From Rhodospirillaceae bacterium (GTDB lineage: Bacteria > Pseudomonadota > Alphaproteobacteria > Thalassobaculales > Thalassobaculaceae): a stretch of DNA of 61,553 nt. The stretch covers positions 1 to 61,553 of the forward strand of contig PBMU01000023.1 of NCBI GenBank assembly GCA_002722775.1, written 5' to 3'. Below, one piece after another: positions 12,183 to 21,635 of this stretch. The position numbers were made by a program, and so were the translations under genes. The notes beneath the pieces are model-generated. The model saw only the letters and a program-made list of their open reading frames with translations. It was not told the origin of the DNA and made no database searches. How positions within the stretch are numbered: position 1 is the stretch's first letter; every line of letters begins with the position of its first letter.

Positions 12183-13184
12183 ATGGCCACACACACCTTT
12201 TTCTGCGTCGACGCACATACCTGTGGCAATCCGGTCCGGGTAGTCGCCGGCGGCGCGCCGCATCTGCCCGGCTCAACCATAATCGAACGACGCAGATACT
12301 TCTTGGAAAACCTAGACTGGATTCGCACAGGCCTCATGTTCGAGCCACGCGGCCACGATATGATGTCCGGGTCTATCTTGATGCCATCCACACGTGACGA
12401 TTGTGACATAGGAATTGTATTTATCGAGACGTCGGGCTGCTTGCCGATGTGCGGACATGGGACCATCGGAACCGTAACAGTCGCAATAGAACGTGGGTTG
12501 GCCGTGCCAAGAGAGCCGGGACGTCTCGTGCTGGACACACCTGCCGGAAAGGTGACGGCAGAGTATTCGATGGACGGTGAACACGTCGACTGGGTTCGGA
12601 TCACAAATGTGCCGTCTTACTTGCATGTCCAGGACCTGGAGGTGAACTCACCGCACCTCGGCAAAATCAAGGTCGACATCGCGTACGGCGGAAACTTCTA
12701 CGCTATCGTGGAATCGCAAGAGAACTTCAACGACATGGCGAACTATATGGCGTCAGAACTAGTCGACATGGCGCGCGAGGTACGCCGGGTGATTAACAAT
12801 ACCCATACCTTTGTCCATCCTGAGCAACCCGAGATCAGTGGCCTCTCGCACATAATGTGGACCGGTGAACCCTCCCATAGCGAGGCAGATGCCCGCAATG
12901 CTGTCTACTACGGCGACAAGGCTATCGACCGCTCACCCTGTGGTACCGGCACCTCAGCCCGAATGGCACAGCTTCACGCCAGGGGCGAACTGGGGCCCGG
13001 TGACGGCTTCGTGCACGAAAGCATCATCTCCAGCCTTTTTAGGGGACGTGTGGAGAGCGAAACCAATGTTGGGAATTTTCCTGCGATAATACCCTCAATC
13101 CAGGGGTGGGCGCGGGTCATCGGGCTCAACACGGTTTTTATCGAGGATCGCGACCCCTATGCCCACGGGTTTGTGGTGATGTAA
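12183..13184 (+). CDS. Proline racemase / hydroxyproline epimerase family protein
   Basis: Pyridoxal-independent racemase family acting through two cysteines. Both catalytic Cys are present: C90 in MCGHGTIG and C253 in RSPCGTGTSARMAQ. This argues for racemase or 4-hydroxyproline 2-epimerase activity rather than trans-3-hydroxyproline dehydratase, in which the second or first Cys is replaced. The 333 aa length is typical. The start has GGAG 8 bp upstream. It is convergent with an MFS gene, with only 4 bp between the stops. It probably feeds amino-acid or hydroxyproline catabolism; the exact substrate cannot be read from sequence. Confidence 0.92.
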   Translation: MATHTFFCVDAHTCGNPVRVVAGGAPHLPGSTIIERRRYFLENLDWIRTGLMFEPRGHDMMSGSILMPSTRDDCDIGIVFIETSGCLPMCGHGTIGTVTVAIERGLAVPREPGRLVLDTPAGKVTAEYSMDGEHVDWVRITNVPSYLHVQDLEVNSPHLGKIKVDIAYGGNFYAIVESQENFNDMANYMASELVDMAREVRRVINNTHTFVHPEQPEISGLSHIMWTGEPSHSEADARNAVYYGDKAIDRSPCGTGTSARMAQLHARGELGPGDGFVHESIISSLFRGRVESETNVGNFPAIIPSIQGWARVIGLNTVFIEDRDPYAHGFVVM

Positions 13185-13188
13185 TCGG

Positions 13189-14547
13189 TCACACCAACCC
13201 CCTGTAAACCAGCCAGGCCGCACCAACAACAGCAGCGATCGAAAGAATGCCCGCGACAGCAAGGCGCCTAGTCCCCAACGCCCAGCCCAGACCTCGTAGA
13301 ATCTCACCTAACCAAGACCCCTCGAGCGGAGCACTGAAATAAACAAAGGCACAAAATAACGCCGGTAAAGCCGCCGCGATAAACCCAACTCCATAGGAAC
13401 CCGTTACCGCCAATAACCCGCCGTAGATTGCCGGGTAGATCATCATTGCTATCGAAGTAAAGGCGAGGACGCCTCCAGTCACTCCACCTACATGTCCCTC
13501 GGGCGCTAAGCGCGCCGTCTCGGCTAGCAAGACACCGTGCCAACTTAGTGACGTCATATTGAAGACGATGGCAACCGCTAAAATAGCGTTCATGGTCCAA
13601 CCTGTATCGTAAAGACCAGTCAGTACCGCCGAGATGGTCGCAAACGTGCAAAGTCCAGCCATCACCCAACGCGGCGAGATCAATGCGCTGCCCATCCAAC
13701 CCCAAAGTATCCGCGCGCCGATGGCAGTGAAACTAGCGATAGCGAAAGCTGTACCCGCCTCGAACTCGTCATAGTCCATGCCATCGATCAGAAAAAGAAT
13801 GAAGAATCCGGACCATACGGCCTGCAGTCCACCCAACGAGAAGGCAACCAACGCTAGGTCGCGCAGATCTGGATTGGAGACAACGACCCGCATGGTCTCG
13901 GCCACGCCAGAAATAGAAAACTGGGTGCCCGGTTTCCGGTCAGAATCGAAATGTGCCTTAAGCGGCTCTAGCATCAGCGCTATCATGTAGACTAACAAGC
14001 CGCAGACGAAAGCCGTTCCAAACGCGTCTAGGTGAATGGATCCACCCAGTGTAGCGCTGTAGATCCCAAGACCGAGAAGCGTTGGAATCAGAAGCCCGGC
14101 AATTAAACTACCGACCGGGACACCGGTCTGTTTCACCGAGAAAATTAACGGTGCTAATCGCGGTGGGCAAAACCGGGCCAAGATGTGTGAACTAGCGGGC
14201 GTCGAAACAGCCGAGCCACCCAGCAGGATGGCGGCGAGCGGGTAAAGCCATAGCAAGCCGGTGGAGATCACAAATAGACTACCACCCATGAAAATGAGGC
14301 ACCATTGGCTAATCCGAAGTGCGCCGATCCGGAGAATTAATGCCCCGCAACCCATAGCAGCAGCGATCGACGCGATATTTTGTATAAACAAATAAAGACC
14401 GAGCCAAGCCCGAGAAATGCCGAACTCCTCCGCGATCCTGTCGGCCAGGAATGGCATGACGATCTGGCAGACATAACTAAACGCCTGTTGGATCAGCATC
14501 GACGTGGTGGCAAGTGCCAGGACCACCCGCCAGTCGAACCGATCCAT
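13189..14547 (-). CDS. MFS transporter
   Basis: Major facilitator superfamily permease, about 452 aa, with roughly 12 hydrophobic segments spread over the whole length. These start at VVLALATTSMLIQQAFSYVC and end at AVAGILSIAAVVGAAWLVYR. The start could be ATG at 14547 or GTG at 14553; the latter overlaps the HlyD stop as GTGA. It follows an HlyD-type adaptor gene directly, so the two probably form one transport unit. The substrate is unknown. It does not look like the 14-TM DHA2 (EmrB) type usually paired with EmrA adaptors. Confidence 0.88.
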   Translation of the reverse strand: MDRFDWRVVLALATTSMLIQQAFSYVCQIVMPFLADRIAEEFGISRAWLGLYLFIQNIASIAAAMGCGALILRIGALRISQWCLIFMGGSLFVISTGLLWLYPLAAILLGGSAVSTPASSHILARFCPPRLAPLIFSVKQTGVPVGSLIAGLLIPTLLGLGIYSATLGGSIHLDAFGTAFVCGLLVYMIALMLEPLKAHFDSDRKPGTQFSISGVAETMRVVVSNPDLRDLALVAFSLGGLQAVWSGFFILFLIDGMDYDEFEAGTAFAIASFTAIGARILWGWMGSALISPRWVMAGLCTFATISAVLTGLYDTGWTMNAILAVAIVFNMTSLSWHGVLLAETARLAPEGHVGGVTGGVLAFTSIAMMIYPAIYGGLLAVTGSYGVGFIAAALPALFCAFVYFSAPLEGSWLGEILRGLGWALGTRRLAVAGILSIAAVVGAAWLVYRGLV

Positions 14548-14549
14548 GT

Positions 14550-15653
14550 TCACGGCAGAGACGCCTTATTGCGGATCTGAATGTTGACTTCCACAAGCAT
14601 CCCGGGAGCAGTGATGTCGGGTGGGTCGAGCAGCTTGATCTTCACTGGGATGCGTTGGGTCGCCTTGAGCAATTTCGCGCTTGCCCCATTGCCGCCCGGC
14701 GCCAGGTCAGCGACCGTCACCATGCCGATACTCAAAACTCGGCCGCGAAACGTGTCGAAAGGATAGGCATCCATATCGACCTTCACTGGCTGACCAACTT
14801 GCAAATGGCGTATTTGATCCTCAGCGATATTAGCCTCGATCCAGATATTTTCGGGATCGTGAATGATCAGCAGTTCATCCGCATCTTCGACATACTCGCC
14901 TTGGTTTTTAAAAACCCTGTCGACAACCCCATCGATTGGGCTTTTGATAAAGCGTTCAGATAAGTTTACCTCCTGTTCTCGAACTTGAGCACGCAGACGA
15001 GCGGCCTCGATTTCGGCGATGCGGATATCCTGATCGAGGACCGCAATCTCCGATCTGCGAGCTTCAATCTCAGCAACCTCTCGTTCCGCGACCTTCACCC
15101 CCGCGTCGGCGATTGCGATCTGGCCCGAAAGGTCGATCACACGGTCTTGGTCATCTTCCAACAACTTCTGCGAGGTTAGGTTCTTCTTTACCAAGAACTC
15201 GGTGCGCTGAAGTTTCTTAGTGGCGATTGCATGCCTATCGACCAGAGCTCGCCTCTCTACTTTTAGCGCATGAACCAATTGACGCTTTGTCGCCGCGCGA
15301 GCTGCAATATCGGCCTCCAGCGCGAGTTTCTCAGCGCGAAGTTTATCGCGTCGGACAGAAGCCCCCATCAAGTCGGCATCTAACGCGGCCAAGCGCTGGC
15401 GCACGATGTCTGCCTCCATACTGATCAATAGGTCGCCAGCCCTGACCCGTTCACCCTCCTTGACCGCAATTTGTTCGATAGTGCCGTTGACCCGGCTGGA
15501 GATCCGAGTGAGATCGGTCCGGATTCGAGCGTCGAATTCATAAACATGGGTAAACCAATGGAATAGTTCATACGCGCCGAAACCAATCCCAGCTACCGCC
15601 GTCAAGAGCGACAACCATTTGAAAATTCCACGTTTCCGAGCGCTTAGAGCCAT
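14550..15653 (-). CDS. HlyD/EmrA-family membrane fusion protein
   Basis: Periplasmic adaptor of a multidrug or metabolite exporter, 367 aa. It has one N-terminal membrane anchor (WLSLLTAVAGIGFGAYELF) and a biotinyl-lipoyl half (VNGTIEQIAVKEGERVRAGD). A long alpha-helical coiled coil spans about 85-220, followed by the second lipoyl half (RFIKSPIDGVVDRVFKNQGE) and a beta-barrel domain. It overlaps the downstream MFS gene by a few bases. No outer-membrane TolC-type gene is nearby. Confidence 0.9.
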   Translation of the reverse strand: MALSARKRGIFKWLSLLTAVAGIGFGAYELFHWFTHVYEFDARIRTDLTRISSRVNGTIEQIAVKEGERVRAGDLLISMEADIVRQRLAALDADLMGASVRRDKLRAEKLALEADIAARAATKRQLVHALKVERRALVDRHAIATKKLQRTEFLVKKNLTSQKLLEDDQDRVIDLSGQIAIADAGVKVAEREVAEIEARRSEIAVLDQDIRIAEIEAARLRAQVREQEVNLSERFIKSPIDGVVDRVFKNQGEYVEDADELLIIHDPENIWIEANIAEDQIRHLQVGQPVKVDMDAYPFDTFRGRVLSIGMVTVADLAPGGNGASAKLLKATQRIPVKIKLLDPPDITAPGMLVEVNIQIRNKASLP

Positions 15654-15847
15654 GTTTCCGGCCAGTTCTCAAGTTCCATCATTTCCGAGAAAACGCAACT
15701 CAATCCAATTCAGAGCGAACGTCAAACAAAGGTGAACGGCGATCGATGGAAACCTTGATCGTGATAGCCGCACCGGGTGGAGAATCAAGATCTCGACAGC
15801 CATTTTCCACGCCGCTCTAATGATCAGCGCCAACCCGGAGGTAGACG

Positions 15848-17317
15848 ATGCGTGTCGCTATTGCCCAGATCATTCAGGAATCCAACACTTTCGTTCCGTT
15901 CCATACCACGCACGAGCATTTCGCAGCTCAATATATTCGCACTGGCACCGCAATATTCGGGGCACTGGGAAACGCCCGTATAGAGATCACTGGCATGCGA
16001 GATATTCTGGAAAGTGCCGGCCACGAAGTTGTGCCACTACTAGCCACCCATGGATCTTGCGGAGGTCCGCTCACGCGCGCGTGCTTCAACGGCTTGCTCG
16101 ACCATTTTCTAGTTCAACTAAGAGCCGCGGGCGCGATAGATGCAGTTTTACTGGCATTACATGGTGCGATGACTTGCGAGGATGAGAACGACTGCGAATC
16201 GGAAATCCTGGAGAGACTGCGTGCAGTTTTACCAGATGGCACACCGATCGGTGTCTCGCTTGACCTTCACGGGCATATCACGCCCCGAATGCTACAACCG
16301 GATGTCTTCTTCGTTGGTTACTGCGCCTATCCCCACACCGACATGTACGAGACCGGGGAACGCACAGCGCGGATTTTGGCAGATCGTCTTGCCGGCACAT
16401 GCCAACCCGTAATGGGACTAGCGAAGCGAAACATGATTATCAGCCCCGTAAATGGACGCACCACAGAAGGCCCAATGACGGCCGTGGTCGCCGAGGCGAG
16501 ACGCTTGGAACTCGATGGCGAGGTGCTGGCTGCGTCTTACTTCATGGTTCAACCTTGGCTCGATTTCGAGGACCTTGGCTTCGCGTCACTAGTTTGTGTC
16601 AACGGGGACGCTGAAGCGGCGCAAACCGCCGCAGAGCGGCTCGCTGAGTTGACCTGGAATCTTCGGAACGATTTGTTGCCAAGCATGACACCGCTCGATG
16701 ACGCGATCCGTATCGGCCTCGCTGGGCCTGGCGTTACCGTAGTTGGCGACGTTGGCGATGCAACTAGCGGCGGCGCAGGAGGCGACAACGCGGCCGTGCT
16801 CCGAACTCTTCTGAAACTCCAAGCCGACAAGGCGGATCAGCTGACCTACCTCACTCTGGTCGATGCACCCGCCGCCACTAGAGCCGTGGAAGTCGGGATC
16901 GGAGCAGAGATAACTTTGCAACTCGGCCATACATTATCAACGGAAGACGGAAATCCAGTCACGATTAACGCAACGGTGCGCGCTCTGACCGACGGGGTAT
17001 TCACTATGGCCGCCGGTCTTGCAGGGGCAGAAATGAATTTTGGTCTAACTGCCGTACTCGCGGTCGGCTCCCTTCGGATTGCCGTACGGTCAGTCAGCGG
17101 GCTAGAATGGGACACCGGACAATACACCTCAGTCGGTCTCGACCTCTCGAAACCAGCACTCGTTTTCGTCAAGTCCCCGTCTCATTTCCGTGCTACCTTT
17201 GGTCCATACGCTGACCGCATCCTGACGGCGGATACGCCCGGGCCGACCTGCGGAAACATCCGCAATGTCACTTACAAGAACCTCCGGCGCCCCATCCACC
17301 CTCTAGATGACATTTGA
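15848..17317 (+). CDS. M81 family metallopeptidase (MlrC-like)
   Basis: Zinc metallopeptidase family named after MlrC, which degrades linearised microcystin in sphingomonads. The 489 aa protein starts MRVAIAQIIQESNTFVPFHT, has candidate metal ligands in SLDLHGHITPRM and YPHTDMYETGER, and ends in the MlrC C-terminal domain (GDVGDATSGGAGGDNAAVLR). AGGTAG lies just before the ATG. The next gene begins at or just after its stop. Family members occur widely outside microcystin degraders, so a role in cleaving some cyclic or modified peptide or amide is only an inference. Confidence 0.9.
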   Translation: MRVAIAQIIQESNTFVPFHTTHEHFAAQYIRTGTAIFGALGNARIEITGMRDILESAGHEVVPLLATHGSCGGPLTRACFNGLLDHFLVQLRAAGAIDAVLLALHGAMTCEDENDCESEILERLRAVLPDGTPIGVSLDLHGHITPRMLQPDVFFVGYCAYPHTDMYETGERTARILADRLAGTCQPVMGLAKRNMIISPVNGRTTEGPMTAVVAEARRLELDGEVLAASYFMVQPWLDFEDLGFASLVCVNGDAEAAQTAAERLAELTWNLRNDLLPSMTPLDDAIRIGLAGPGVTVVGDVGDATSGGAGGDNAAVLRTLLKLQADKADQLTYLTLVDAPAATRAVEVGIGAEITLQLGHTLSTEDGNPVTINATVRALTDGVFTMAAGLAGAEMNFGLTAVLAVGSLRIAVRSVSGLEWDTGQYTSVGLDLSKPALVFVKSPSHFRATFGPYADRILTADTPGPTCGNIRNVTYKNLRRPIHPLDDI

Positions 17318-17328
17318 AGGATAAATGG

Positions 17329-17973
17329 ATGAACGAGATGGGCGCGTCCAAAACTAAGTTCAAAGGCCGGGTGGGATCGATAGACGACCTAGAATCGCTC
17401 TACGGTCCGCCTGTGCCAGCGGCACTTACCAAGGAAATCAGCCACATCTCTGACCACTACAAAGAGTTCGTCGAGGCGGCACCCTTCGTGGTAGTCGCGA
17501 CAGTAGGCATCGAAGGATTGGATTGCTCGCCCCGCGGCGATCCATCGGGTTTCGTGCGCGTGTATGACAAGAAGACTGTGCTTATTCCCGACCGGCGCGG
17601 CAACAATCGGCTCGACAGCTTGAAGAATATCGTTCGCGATCCGCGAATCTCCCTTCTTTTCCTTATCCCTGGTGTTGGTGAGACCATGCGCATCAACGGC
17701 ACGGCAGAAATTGTGACTGATCAAGGTCTGCGCGAGAGCTTCAAGATGAACGATAAAGTTCCCGCCAGCGTGATCGTGGTCACCGTCGAGAAGATGTACT
17801 TCCAGTGTCCAAAGGCCCTGATCCGTTCAAAACTATGGGACCCAAAGACTCAAATCCCACGGTCTGACCTGCCTACAATCGGCGAAATGCAGCGCGGTAT
17901 ACTTGGCAACGAATTTGATGCTGAAACCTATGACAAGGCTTACCCTGAGCGGATCGAGAACACAATTTACTGA
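17329..17973 (+). CDS. PPOX-type FMN-binding flavoprotein (MSMEG_1061-like)
   Basis: Member of the pyridoxamine 5'-phosphate oxidase-like split-barrel FMN proteins. The 214 aa product contains APFVVVATVGIEGLDCSPRG, then LIPDRRGNNRLDSLKNI and DPRISLLFLIPGVGETMRIN, the core of this group. The start at 17329 is chosen because GAAGG lies 8 bp upstream; a TTG at 17314 that overlaps the M81 stop is the alternative. Co-direction and tight spacing with the M81 gene and the methyltransferase suggest one operon. The reaction is unknown. Confidence 0.85.
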   Translation: MNEMGASKTKFKGRVGSIDDLESLYGPPVPAALTKEISHISDHYKEFVEAAPFVVVATVGIEGLDCSPRGDPSGFVRVYDKKTVLIPDRRGNNRLDSLKNIVRDPRISLLFLIPGVGETMRINGTAEIVTDQGLRESFKMNDKVPASVIVVTVEKMYFQCPKALIRSKLWDPKTQIPRSDLPTIGEMQRGILGNEFDAETYDKAYPERIENTIY

Positions 17974-17988
17974 TCGCTGGGGTCCCGC

Positions 17989-19314
17989 ATGACCAATAAT
18001 GCCAATCGATTTTCTGCCGTTATTGAACATCTGGGCCTCAGACGGGTGTTCATCGCCACCCAGTTGCCTGGAGACATTGCCGATTTCTGCAAGGTCCACA
18101 CCGATTGCGTGGCTGGCCTCGCCTTGGTTATCGCGAGCCGAATCGAGCCTGATGCGTTTAAGGTGCTGCGCGAACGCCTGTTAGTCTTAACCGGGGATAG
18201 CGGTATCCCCAGCAGTGCCGCGGATACTGCGCTTCCGGCCATGCCGCACGCGCAGTTCGCCGAAATTCTTGGTTATGCCGCCACCGCGTGGTCAGACATC
18301 ACCACCGAGCGACCCAACGATCTCTGCAGCCATCTCGAAACTTTTTTTCGCGACCTGGATGCCGACCACCCTCGACAGGGTATCGAGAGAGAAGGCATGG
18401 TCAACGGTGTAACCTACCGAATCCAGGGTTCCGGCCCAGCCCTGATTCTACCACCATTCTTTCTCGCCGCCTCACAATGGGAGCCGGTACTGGATCGCCT
18501 CGCACGCTCCTTCACCACCGTCGCCCTAGGGGGAGCATGTATTGGCGGCGGCGCGTTGCTGGAGGATCGAGCAGAACACGAAAGCTATCGGGACCTGTTC
18601 CGCTCGATCCTCCACCGTATGGCGATTCCCGAAGGCGCTAAAGTGTTAGAAGTGGGGTGTGGGCCGGGCAGCCTCTGCCGGCAGTTGCTAAGCACGCGTC
18701 CCGACCTCGCAGTAACCGGACTAGACACTAACGGTTATCTTTTGCGTGAGGGCGCAGACCTGGCGCGAACAGCAGGGCACAAATTGGTCGAGGATGAGAA
18801 ACCGTGCACGGGGGGCCTCAGATTGATGGGCGGGGACGCCACGTGCCTGCCGTTCGACGACGCCAGTTTCGACGCGGTCTATTCGATCACGGTGCTGGAG
18901 GAGTGCGACGCCAATACTGCTTTGTCGGAAATCGTCCGTGTGCTGCGTTTGGGCGGTCCGGCGGGGGTGACCGTGCGCGCCATCGACATGCCACAATGGT
19001 GGAACTTGGACCTGCCGGCTGCTATCGCGGACAAGGTGAACACCCAACCGCAGTCGGCATCGCCCGACGCGGTCGCCGACCGCTCGCTTTATGCCCGCAT
19101 GGCCCGGGCCGGTTTAAGGGATATACGGGGGTTCCCTCAGCTCCTCACCTTCGACCGGCCGGATAGCCCAATTTGGAACTATCGAGCCACCTATTCGCGG
19201 AGCTTGCTTGACACAGCCGAACGAGCTGTCTGGGATCACGCCATTGATCAAGCCCGGGCATCCAAACTATTGTTCCAAGCCAATCCGGTCCACTGCGCCG
19301 TTGGATGGAAATAA
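17989..19314 (+). CDS. Chimeric protein: alpha/beta-hydrolase-like pieces fused to SAM methyltransferase
   Basis: A 441 aa protein with three parts. Residues about 1-125 resemble the middle and end of an alpha/beta hydrolase: HLGLRRVFIATQLPGDIADF at the place of the nucleophile elbow, then LLVLTGDSG and a C-terminal-like helix. The GxSxG Ser is missing. Residues about 138-190 resemble the start of such a hydrolase (VNGVTYRIQGSGPALILPPF). Residues from about 205 on form a class I methyltransferase: motif I VLEVGCGPG at 219-227, acidic GLDTN, and LPFDDASFDAVYS. It starts 15 bp after the PPOX gene. The substrate is unknown; the hydrolase parts probably no longer catalyse hydrolysis. Confidence 0.8.
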   Translation: MTNNANRFSAVIEHLGLRRVFIATQLPGDIADFCKVHTDCVAGLALVIASRIEPDAFKVLRERLLVLTGDSGIPSSAADTALPAMPHAQFAEILGYAATAWSDITTERPNDLCSHLETFFRDLDADHPRQGIEREGMVNGVTYRIQGSGPALILPPFFLAASQWEPVLDRLARSFTTVALGGACIGGGALLEDRAEHESYRDLFRSILHRMAIPEGAKVLEVGCGPGSLCRQLLSTRPDLAVTGLDTNGYLLREGADLARTAGHKLVEDEKPCTGGLRLMGGDATCLPFDDASFDAVYSITVLEECDANTALSEIVRVLRLGGPAGVTVRAIDMPQWWNLDLPAAIADKVNTQPQSASPDAVADRSLYARMARAGLRDIRGFPQLLTFDRPDSPIWNYRATYSRSLLDTAERAVWDHAIDQARASKLLFQANPVHCAVGWK

Positions 19315-19424
19315 TTTTCCAAGAAGCTCGTGGAGCACAAGTTCACCATTATCCGACCTCTTTGAACATCGTCCCAGGCTAGATCTCAAACAACGTATTA
19401 ATCTAGGTTAATTCACGGTCCTGG

Positions 19425-21635
19425 CTAGTTCCCCAAGAACCGCCGGACTACATTATTAGTCATGGTCGATACGTTGTTATCGCAGTCGTTCCAGGGTAAG
19501 CTGCCACAGAAAGTGATCGAACCAACCGAGAACACCGCTCCACCGTTCGGCGTATCAAAATAAACGATGTCAGCGCGGATCAGATTGTCGACCGGTTCGT
19601 GCGTCCAGGTGTCATGATGGGTCAGTATATCCTCGGGCACCAGCACGAAACTGTCACCATGGTTCTCTGAAGTGGCGAGCACCACTGCGTTCAAGGGCGT
19701 GCCCAGACGCATATCTGCCCGGTCGAGTTCGAAGCCTGCCGCACCTCCACCTGAGAAGCCGAAATCACCAATCAAGTCTCCCTCGATACCTTCGAAAATC
19801 CAGGCAACATTGGGATCATATGACGCAGCGGTGCGCCTGTAGCGGCTACCATCGTGATCACCTTGGCTTGAAAAGCCGACACCAGCCAGCATTTGGGGTG
19901 CGCGTCCATTCCGCCGCCAAAGACCCCCATAGGTGCCGTCGAAAGCATTGTAGTATTCGCCTGGATCAGCCGCCCAAGCGCGAATACCACCCTCCCCGCG
20001 CCGGATTTCCACCGCATCGGGCCAGCCGTCGCTAACAGCCACTTTCCAATAGAACCCATTTCCACCTAAATATAGCAAACGCCCACCTTCATCGACATAA
20101 TCCTGCAAGGCATCGAGCGAGCCGGGCGTATGATATTCTGGGTGCGAGCAGGTGATAACCAATTGATATCCGTTGACCGCATCTTTTCCCCAAACGTGCA
20201 GCTCGTCGTCAGTAATAACGTCGAACTCGTGCCCCATCTTTTCAAGCCAATGGAACAGATGCGTATCTGCCGGCAGGTGACGACAACCCGAACCACGAAC
20301 CTCTGGATACGATGTGATGTTTGAGCGCATGGTAATGATTGGCCTGCGGCGTGATGAATAGGCAATACCGCTGCCATCGGAATGATAGTTGTAAGTGGAC
20401 AGACCGAATTGAGGATGGTCGTCCGTGGTGTATGGGCTTGCCCCCCAGGCCCGAGCTCGCTCATAGAATTGTTGGTTCGTGTTGCCCCGTGCGATATTTG
20501 CATAAACCGTGTAGGTATAGCTCGGGATCAGAACGCAGATACGCGATTGTGGCCGATTCTTGGGCGCAGTGAGGAAAAACGGGATCATATCCTTCTCACC
20601 GTCCGACGTTTCGAGCCGGACAGCGTAGACCGCACTTTTCATGTCGTCCGGTGCGGTGAAACTGAAATCGGTCTCCCATTCGCAATCATAAAGATCGTCA
20701 TCGTGAAAGTGGATGGCCGCGTAATGCGCAGGATTCTGTGTCCAGGCAAAACAGCTACCATCCCAAGCCGATCCAGTCACCGCTCGGGTCGGAAGGTTTA
20801 CTAGAATACCGGTAAGCCCATTCGGGCCAACATCCATCATCTCGCGCCCACCCATATTTTGCGAAAAGTCCCAGGCGGCGATCAAACAACTGTTGTTTTC
20901 TCCGGCAGCAACAGACAGAGCGTCAGCATCCTTTAACGCACCAGAGGCGATAAACGGTCGTTCGATCTTGCCATTGAAATTACCGGATGGGCTTTTGCAT
21001 CCCAGGGCGGCGACAAGAAACGGCAAATCGGCGCTGATCTCCGGACGGTCACAGGACAGCTGTTCGCTGTCTCCAGAATCATCCGCATCAATCCGAGACC
21101 CAAGGGGGCGTTGGCCAGTCTTCAAAACGCCGTTGTCGTCGTCATAACTTGCCCAGACATAGTACCACCGGCGTTCGGCCATCGCCTTGCTAGTCTCGGC
21201 TCGCACCACCACTCCTGTCCCATCTCCAGCCAAAGCCGCGGCTCCGTTTGGCCCGATGACGAGTGCAATGCCAACCCCGGTCTCAGCATTGAACCGGCTG
21301 ACTACACCCTGGTCTGCCTTGTCCGGCATGGTAGGACAAATCGTAGCACCAACGGTGAAGCTGCCAAGTCCATTTAATGGCCTAGCGCTGGCTACCGTCA
21401 TGTATGAACCTAGTGAGAAATTCTGGTAACGCGAAGGATAGGAATTAGCAAAATCGGCGGCAACTTCCTCTTCGATAATCCCCGGGCTTTCGGGGTTCGG
21501 GTCGCCGGAAATCACCCGCACCAGTTTCGCTGAGTAGGGATCGGTCGAAGTGCTGGAGACTTTGAACTCAATGGTCTCGCCTGGTTGCAGCGAAAACCGA
21601 TCAGCATAGCCGACGATAGGGATACGAGCGTTCAT
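19425..21635 (-). CDS. N,N-dimethylformamidase-type large subunit
   Basis: The 736 aa protein matches the large (beta) subunit of N,N-dimethylformamidase, an iron-dependent amidase. An N-terminal region is followed by a LamG/concanavalin-like domain (about 75-250, including FTVGATICPTMPDKADQGVV). A large C-terminal domain (about 340-730) contains VLIPSYTYTVYAN, STYNYHSDG and VITCSHPEYHTPGSLDALQD, with the Tyr- and Glu-rich sites typical of the family. Known enzymes also need a small subunit of about 130 aa; none is recognisable next to it. It stands alone, converging with the methyltransferase operon. The real substrate may be another amide. Confidence 0.82.
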   Translation of the reverse strand: MNARIPIVGYADRFSLQPGETIEFKVSSTSTDPYSAKLVRVISGDPNPESPGIIEEEVAADFANSYPSRYQNFSLGSYMTVASARPLNGLGSFTVGATICPTMPDKADQGVVSRFNAETGVGIALVIGPNGAAALAGDGTGVVVRAETSKAMAERRWYYVWASYDDDNGVLKTGQRPLGSRIDADDSGDSEQLSCDRPEISADLPFLVAALGCKSPSGNFNGKIERPFIASGALKDADALSVAAGENNSCLIAAWDFSQNMGGREMMDVGPNGLTGILVNLPTRAVTGSAWDGSCFAWTQNPAHYAAIHFHDDDLYDCEWETDFSFTAPDDMKSAVYAVRLETSDGEKDMIPFFLTAPKNRPQSRICVLIPSYTYTVYANIARGNTNQQFYERARAWGASPYTTDDHPQFGLSTYNYHSDGSGIAYSSRRRPIITMRSNITSYPEVRGSGCRHLPADTHLFHWLEKMGHEFDVITDDELHVWGKDAVNGYQLVITCSHPEYHTPGSLDALQDYVDEGGRLLYLGGNGFYWKVAVSDGWPDAVEIRRGEGGIRAWAADPGEYYNAFDGTYGGLWRRNGRAPQMLAGVGFSSQGDHDGSRYRRTAASYDPNVAWIFEGIEGDLIGDFGFSGGGAAGFELDRADMRLGTPLNAVVLATSENHGDSFVLVPEDILTHHDTWTHEPVDNLIRADIVYFDTPNGGAVFSVGSITFCGSLPWNDCDNNVSTMTNNVVRRFLGN

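Noticed and set aside
15848-17317. A microcystin degradation (mlr) cluster
   Set aside because: Only the MlrC-like family member is present; mlrA, mlrB and mlrD are absent, and M81 proteins are common outside microcystin degraders.
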